A DNA stretch of 64,000 nucleotides from Kappaphycus alvarezii (taxonomy: Eukaryota; Rhodophyta; Florideophyceae; Gigartinales; Solieriaceae). Under the pieces are notes generated by a model. The model did no database searches. It was not told where the DNA came from and saw only the letters and a list, made by a program, of their open reading frames with translations. The stretch spans positions 212,345 to 276,344 of the forward strand of contig NADL03000113.1 in assembly GCA_002205965.3 (NCBI GenBank), written 5' to 3'. Positions 59,772-64,000 of the stretch are shown here, piece by piece. The position numbers were made by a program, and so were the translations under genes. How positions within the stretch are numbered: the first letter of the stretch is position 1; each line of letters begins with the position of its first letter.

Positions 59772-61150
59772 TCACTGCTCTTGTTGTTCTTGTGGGAGTT
59801 CTATCCATTCATCAGGGAGAGTATAGGGTTCACTATAAGGATATGGTAGTAGCTCATTTCCAATATGATGAGAGAGTGTGTACCGTGCGATGACCGGCTC
59901 ATCTCCTTGGTCAAGAGTTTCGTAGATTCGGCGTATGGTTTCATAGTGTTCTCTAATGAGCTCCTCCCGTTTCACTTCTCCAAACCTTCCAAATGTGAGG
60001 TAGTAAACGTAGTATGCAAACTTTTCTGGCAACGGGTCCAGAAACGGGTATCTGAAGGAGAAAAAAACTCGCAACATAAGGACTGAGTCCTCACGAGTAA
60101 GGTGCGCCCCGTGAATGGTCTGGAAGCACATGCAAATACTAATGGCAAAAAAGGAAATTACTTCTGCTTCTCGAGGGTCCTCTGTCATTTCGCGAAGCCA
60201 ACGTCTAATTGGTAGCCGTCCAATAATTAAGGATGCATAGTTTCCCCCTGGGAGACTAGGCGGTGTTTGAGGCGATCTTCTTGGCGATCTTCCTCGCTGC
60301 TCCCGACGCCTTGCCCTCTTCGATGATCCGCCCCGATCACTTGATGGTCCAGCTCGTATCATCATCACGGCCTCGGGAGGATCCTGGTCTTCGGCTGAGG
60401 TTGTATTTCTGAGCGGAGCAACGTAAGGTTCCCATAGAGGATATGGGACCAGTCGATATTCCATATCAGGGGGCAAGCTGTAACCTCTCAGTCGCACATC
60501 TTGGTTGTTCTTGAGAAATACGTAAACTGGACGGATAATGTTCAGATATGTTTGCGACAAGTCTCCGATAGCTACCATTCCATACCTCCCTATAGAGTAA
60601 TGATATATGACTTCCACAAACTCTGGACCTGCTTCCGTGAACCTTCCGTTTTGGAATGAGAATAGAACTCTGATCAATAGTCGGAAATCTTCTTGAGGTA
60701 GCAATGGTCCGTTCAACGTACGAAAACATAGGCATATATTAATGTAGAAATGGATGATTACGTGGAGTTCGTAGTAGTCACGCGTAATCGAGATGATCCA
60801 TTCCCAGGCCCTTTTTCCTCCCATAGGAATCATTCTATAGTTAAAGATGAGTATGCCTCGTGGTTGCGCATAGTCCTGTGTGAGAAGGAATTCTTCAGGC
60901 CTCTGATGGTAAGGGACCAGACGACGTGCATGGATTGCCCTCCTTGATCTCTTCCCTGAGCTTGAACAGAGCTTATAATGCGGGTGTCTTTCCTCCGTGA
61001 CGATGCAAGGGTTCGAGTACTTTGTTTGGAAAGCCGGCCACTTCACAGCCTGTTGCATTGCTTTTCCGTGTGCTACAAGTACTTTAGAGCCGACTGAGAA
61101 AGTTTGGACTGGAGGCTCTTCATCCTTATTTCTTGTCTGTGTTAGCGCGC
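59772..61150 (-). CDS. Pol C-terminus: integrase GPY/F module fused to a duplicated unknown domain
   Basis: The frame is open from about 61150, where it reads TQTRNKDEEPPVQTF then SVGSKVLVAHGKAMQQ. It continues Pol one base back, with the switch in GCGCGCTAAC. Counting residues from the ATG at 61058: 5-50 is a GPY/F-like integrase module (KWPAFQTKY, then GKRSRRAIHARRLVPY); ~74-215 is domain copy 1; 216-275 is a linker with basic RS-rich KRARRREQRGRSPRRS, a likely nuclear signal; ~276-418 is domain copy 2. The copies align without gaps at an offset of exactly 200 residues, about 39 of 115 identical by eye: CFRTLNG/CFQTIHG, RVLFSF/RVFFSF, SIGRYG/TFGRFG, LVPYPLWEPY/LLPYPYSEPY. I know no such domain in gypsy Pol. 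The stop is 21 bp before the polypurine tract. Confidence 0.8.
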
Positions 61151-63592
61151 GGTGTGATCTCCAGCTTTCGTGGCCAATAGTTCGACCTCTCTACTCTCTT
61201 CATCGATAACATTTGTTTCCATATCTCTCTGTAACATTCTAGGAGCTCTTCCGTACATTAGCTCAAACGGTGACCGTCCACTTCTTCCTCTTCTTCGCCG
61301 ATAGCCGTATAACACTTTTGGTAAGGCATCTTCCCACTGGATTTCATTCTCGGACATAGTTTTCGATATTGATCGTTTGATGGTTCCAACCATCCTCTCC
61401 GCTTTCCCGTTTGACATAGGAGCATATGCGAGAACTGTCTTTAGCTGAATACCTTTTTCTTCCAAGAAACGAAGCAGTGAAGTTGCAGTAAAACAAAGTG
61501 CGTTATCCGAGATGATCCTTTTTGGAAGACCAAACGGTTCAATTATTTCTTTTTCGATGAATCTCAGGACCACTTCAGCATTGGCCTCCTCAACTGCAAC
61601 TGCTATTGGCCATCCAGTAAGATGTTCCACCCCTATAAGGAGATATTTGTTTCCGGAAGAGGTTTCCTTGAATGGGCCGGCAAAGTCAATTGAAAAGGTT
61701 TCAAAGAGACCGGAAACTGGAAAGCCTAGAGTTGTCTTATACTTTCGTATTGGCGTGAATTTTTGACAGTTGTCGCAGCTTTTCACGAAGTTATAGACGT
61801 CCTTATGGATACTGGGCCACCAGAATCTCTCAGTAACGAATTTCTTGGTTGTTTCGAGATCCCAATGCCCTAACTCATCATGAAAAGTCCTCAAGATCTT
61901 CATTCTTTCTTTCAAAGGGGCCACTAGTCGAGGACCGGCTTTTGTGTGTCGGAAGAGTTTCCCATTCCATAGTGTAAAAGCCTTTTGATTCCTGCGTACC
62001 CAATTTCTGTGTTCAATATCAACCTTTCTCATTTCTAGTCCATCCAGGAATTTAATTAGTCCGTCAATATTAGCTTCGTACTCGTTATTGTTCGGCACTT
62101 GCACCTCGGCAACTCCGACGATGTTCTCGGAAGCTTTTTCATTTGGAATCAGTGGATCCCTCAAGCGGGATAGGTAGTCGGCAGGCTGATTATTGCGTCC
62201 GGGCCTATACACAATTTCAAACCGATATTCTGCGAAAATGTCGAGCCATCGGGCCAAGCGGTGATGTACATCTTTCTTTTGGAATGCTGTCTTAAGTGCC
62301 TGGTGATCAGTTATCAAGACAAATTTCTCGAGTGATAAAAGGTATACGCGAAACTTTTTCAGTGCGAAGACAACAGCGAGCGCTTCTTTTTCGCAGACTG
62401 AGTATCTCCTTTCCGCATCATTCAGAGTGCGACTTGCGAATTGAACCGGGTGTAGTCTTCCGTTTTCATCTTTTTGGGACAAAACGGCACCCAAAGACCG
62501 TTCTGAGGCATCTGTCTCCACAACAAATGGTCTCTTGAAATCTGGATACATGAGCACTGGGGGGACACATAGCTTATCTTTAAGCTCTTCAAATGCGGTT
62601 TGCATTTCCTTGTTCCATAAAAATTTTCCGTTCTTTGTTGTGCTGGCATGTAACGGTGCTGCAGTCTTGGCGAAATCTTTGATAAATCTCCTGTAATATG
62701 AGGCCAGTCCTAAGAAGCTTCGAACCTCCGTCTTTGAAGCGGGCCTTGGTGCCAACTTGATTTTTTTCGTTTTCTCTGGATCCACTTTAATTCCCTCTTG
62801 ATCGACGATATGACCGAGTAATTGGATAGACGTTTTCGCAAAGAAGCATTTGCTTAACTTAATTTTCAGGCTGTACGCAGCTATTTTCTCCACCACAGTC
62901 TTGACATGCGATATGTGCTGATCCAAGGTTTTTGAGAATATCACTACATCATCGATATAAACTCTTGCAAATGGAAGTCCTTTCAAAACCTCGTTCATCA
63001 TTCTTTGGAATGTAGCTGGGGCATTCATGAGACCAAAAGGCATCACTTCGAACCTGAATGTACCGGCTTTGCTGGTAAAAGTTGTTTTTTCCTTGCATTT
63101 TTCATCCAATGGAATCTGCCAATAACCAGTGTAAAGATCAATTGAGGTGAAGTATCTCCCGTCCTTCAAGTCCTCGAGGATTTCCTCCATATTCGGAATC
63201 GGAAATCGATCGGGTATCATTCTCTGGTTCAGTTGTCGGTAATCGACGCAAAAACGCAGCTTTCCATCCTTCTTTGGTGCGACCACAACTGGAAATGACC
63301 ATGGGGATGAAACTGGCCGAATAATATCATTTTCCAGCATACTTGTAACATTCTCTGAGATAAATTGGTCATATTTTGGCGGTTGACGTCTAGGCCTGTG
63401 GTAAATTGGTTGAGTATCGGTAAGTTCAAATGAGTGAGTGACCGGTACACTTGCTTGTCTTAAATCGGAACGCTCCATGCAATTACTTCGGAAGATGTTA
63501 ACATGTCGGATATTATCATTGAGGCGGGGGCTGGAAGGTGCTGTACTTTTTCTTGAATTTCTCCAATTTGGCGCTGGTCCTTTTCTTGATCC
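61142..63592 (-). CDS. pol: Ty3/gypsy Pol: reverse transcriptase, RNase H, integrase core
   Basis: The frame is open from 63592; the first ATG is at 63478. From that Met, RT has Asp114 in SIDLYTGYW and YIDD at 174-177. RNase H has TDAS (Asp323), Glu365, TDHQAL (Asp391) and ADYLSR (Asp434). Integrase has zinc-binding His533/His538 and Cys568/Cys571, and a catalytic triad Asp598 (SIDFAG), Asp658 (SDNA) and Glu694 (GKAERMVG) with the usual 35 residues between the last two. All key residues are present. The frame stops at 61142 before the GPY/F module, which follows one frame back. Upstream, an acidic frame overlaps by ~130 bp, also offset by one base. No protease motif lies within the window. 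Confidence 0.9.
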   Translation of the reverse strand, partial: GSRKGPAPNWRNSRKSTAPSSPRLNDNIRHVNIFRSNCMERSDLRQASVPVTHSFELTDTQPIYHRPRRQPPKYDQFISENVTSMLENDIIRPVSSPWSFPVVVAPKKDGKLRFCVDYRQLNQRMIPDRFPIPNMEEILEDLKDGRYFTSIDLYTGYWQIPLDEKCKEKTTFTSKAGTFRFEVMPFGLMNAPATFQRMMNEVLKGLPFARVYIDDVVIFSKTLDQHISHVKTVVEKIAAYSLKIKLSKCFFAKTSIQLLGHIVDQEGIKVDPEKTKKIKLAPRPASKTEVRSFLGLASYYRRFIKDFAKTAAPLHASTTKNGKFLWNKEMQTAFEELKDKLCVPPVLMYPDFKRPFVVETDASERSLGAVLSQKDENGRLHPVQFASRTLNDAERRYSVCEKEALAVVFALKKFRVYLLSLEKFVLITDHQALKTAFQKKDVHHRLARWLDIFAEYRFEIVYRPGRNNQPADYLSRLRDPLIPNEKASENIVGVAEVQVPNNNEYEANIDGLIKFLDGLEMRKVDIEHRNWVRRNQKAFTLWNGKLFRHTKAGPRLVAPLKERMKILRTFHDELGHWDLETTKKFVTERFWWPSIHKDVYNFVKSCDNCQKFTPIRKYKTTLGFPVSGLFETFSIDFAGPFKETSSGNKYLLIGVEHLTGWPIAVAVEEANAEVVLRFIEKEIIEPFGLPKRIISDNALCFTATSLLRFLEEKGIQLKTVLAYAPMSNGKAERMVGTIKRSISKTMSENEIQWEDALPKVLYGYRRRRGRSGRSPFELMYGRAPRMLQRDMETNVIDEESREVELLATKAGDHTAR

Positions 63593-64000
63593 TCACCCTC
63601 CAAATTTTGAAGGACCTCTTCCGGCGTGCTCACATCTTCAGATATGGAATTCGATATATTCTTGTTTTCCGTGCAATTGTAATCTTCTTTCATGCCCCGA
63701 ATTCCGTCCTTTGATTCGATATTATCGCAAAAAGAAACACATTCAGGTGTCAAACCTACCCTAGAATTCCATTCTTCATCTGTTTCAAACCCAGAATCAT
63801 AATCGTCCCATGTCATGTTCATTGTCCCCCGAGCGTACCCTTTCTCACTTCCGAAAGTGTTAGTTGGTTCGGAATCTTCGCTGTCATAGCTAGAAGTGAA
63901 ATCTTCACTGTCCGTCTCTCTTAGATCTTCCGGATGTGTGCTTTTGTCGAAATCCAGGGGCATCTTCACGTTTCTGCCGTCAACATTAACTGAACGATTT
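63460..64000 (-). CDS. Acidic C-terminal part of upstream gag/protease reading frame
   Basis: Open from the window edge to 63460. It is rich in Asp, Glu and Ser (RETDSEDFTSSYDSEDSEPT and MTWDDYDSGFETDEEW). It overlaps Pol, with the Pol frame one base back in the direction of reading. No protease or zinc-knuckle motif is visible, so this is probably the region between protease and RT or the end of Gag; its N-terminus lies outside the window. No classical X-XXY-YYZ slippery heptamer is seen in the overlap. Confidence 0.6.
   Translation of the reverse strand, partial: NRSVNVDGRNVKMPLDFDKSTHPEDLRETDSEDFTSSYDSEDSEPTNTFGSEKGYARGTMNMTWDDYDSGFETDEEWNSRVGLTPECVSFCDNIESKDGIRGMKEDYNCTENKNISNSISEDVSTPEEVLQNLEGEDQEKDQRQIGEIQEKVQHLPAPASMIISDMLTSSEVIAWSVPI

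Larger units (their letters stand above)
59019..64000 (-). mobile_element. Young Ty3/gypsy retrotransposon, 3' part (runs off window)
   Basis: Minus-strand element with, 5' to 3', an acidic frame open at the window edge, RT-RNase H-integrase, a frame change, GPY/F plus an unusual duplicated extension, polypurine tract and LTR. Gag, protease and the 5' LTR must lie beyond 64000. No chromodomain is present; the extension occupies that place. Coding frames are long and motifs intact, so it looks recently active apart from the frame breaks. Confidence 0.9.

Noticed and set aside
63460..63592. Programmed -1 frameshift signal before Pol
   Set aside because: Frames overlap with a -1 offset, but no classical slippery heptamer in phase was found; only the offset is reported.

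Overview
This window is eukaryotic and most likely fungal. It has no bacterial-style operons. It is dominated by LTR retrotransposons (Ty3/gypsy with and without a chromodomain, Ty1/copia), a Tc1/mariner relic and fragments of a reverse-transcriptase gene. It also holds a few multi-copy host-like genes: a small secreted Ser/Thr/Ala-rich protein, an unknown membrane-anchored protein, and an acidic nuclear-type protein. Long AT-rich gene-free stretches (about 0-2, 3.3-5.8, 11.4-15.8, 24.7-37 kb) alternate with sharply GC-richer islands. That mosaic is typical of repeat-rich fungal genomes; I cannot name the species.

Layout. 1-7.2 kb: AT-rich DNA carrying three copies of a secreted-protein gene, two of them head-to-head as an inverted repeat. 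7.2-11.4 kb: decayed Ty1/copia element on the minus strand. 11.4-15.8 kb: AT-rich, nothing certain. 15.8-22.6 kb: patchwork of RT C-terminal fragments, two copies of an acidic-protein gene and LTR-like sequence. 22.7-24.7 kb: GTAC-rich palindromes, then the best conserved copy of an unknown ~470-aa gene. 24.7-37.7 kb: AT-rich decay, with a recognisable integrase relic (27.6-28.2 kb, minus) and a mariner transposase relic (35.8-36.3 kb, plus). 37.8-39.2 kb: broken second copy of the unknown gene. 40.97-47.93 kb: complete but frameshifted chromovirus with both LTRs, PBS, PPT and a 5-bp target duplication; its 3' LTR is itself split by a solo LTR with its own target duplication. 49.7-55.3 kb: eroded gypsy relic (plus), followed by another acidic-gene copy and LTR-like sequence. 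56-58.8 kb: more repeat fragments and an unrecognised minus-strand gene. 59.0-64.0 kb: the 3' part of a young Ty3/gypsy element (minus), running off the window edge.

The most unusual content is the Pol C-terminus of the 59-64 kb element. After the integrase GPY/F module it continues into an unfamiliar ~350-residue extension made of two copies of one ~140-residue domain joined by an Arg/Ser-rich linker. The eroded relic at 49.7-53.3 kb appears to carry the same extension. Almost every coding unit is broken by one or two short indels, so either the locus is decaying or the assembly carries residual indel errors; the data here cannot separate the two.
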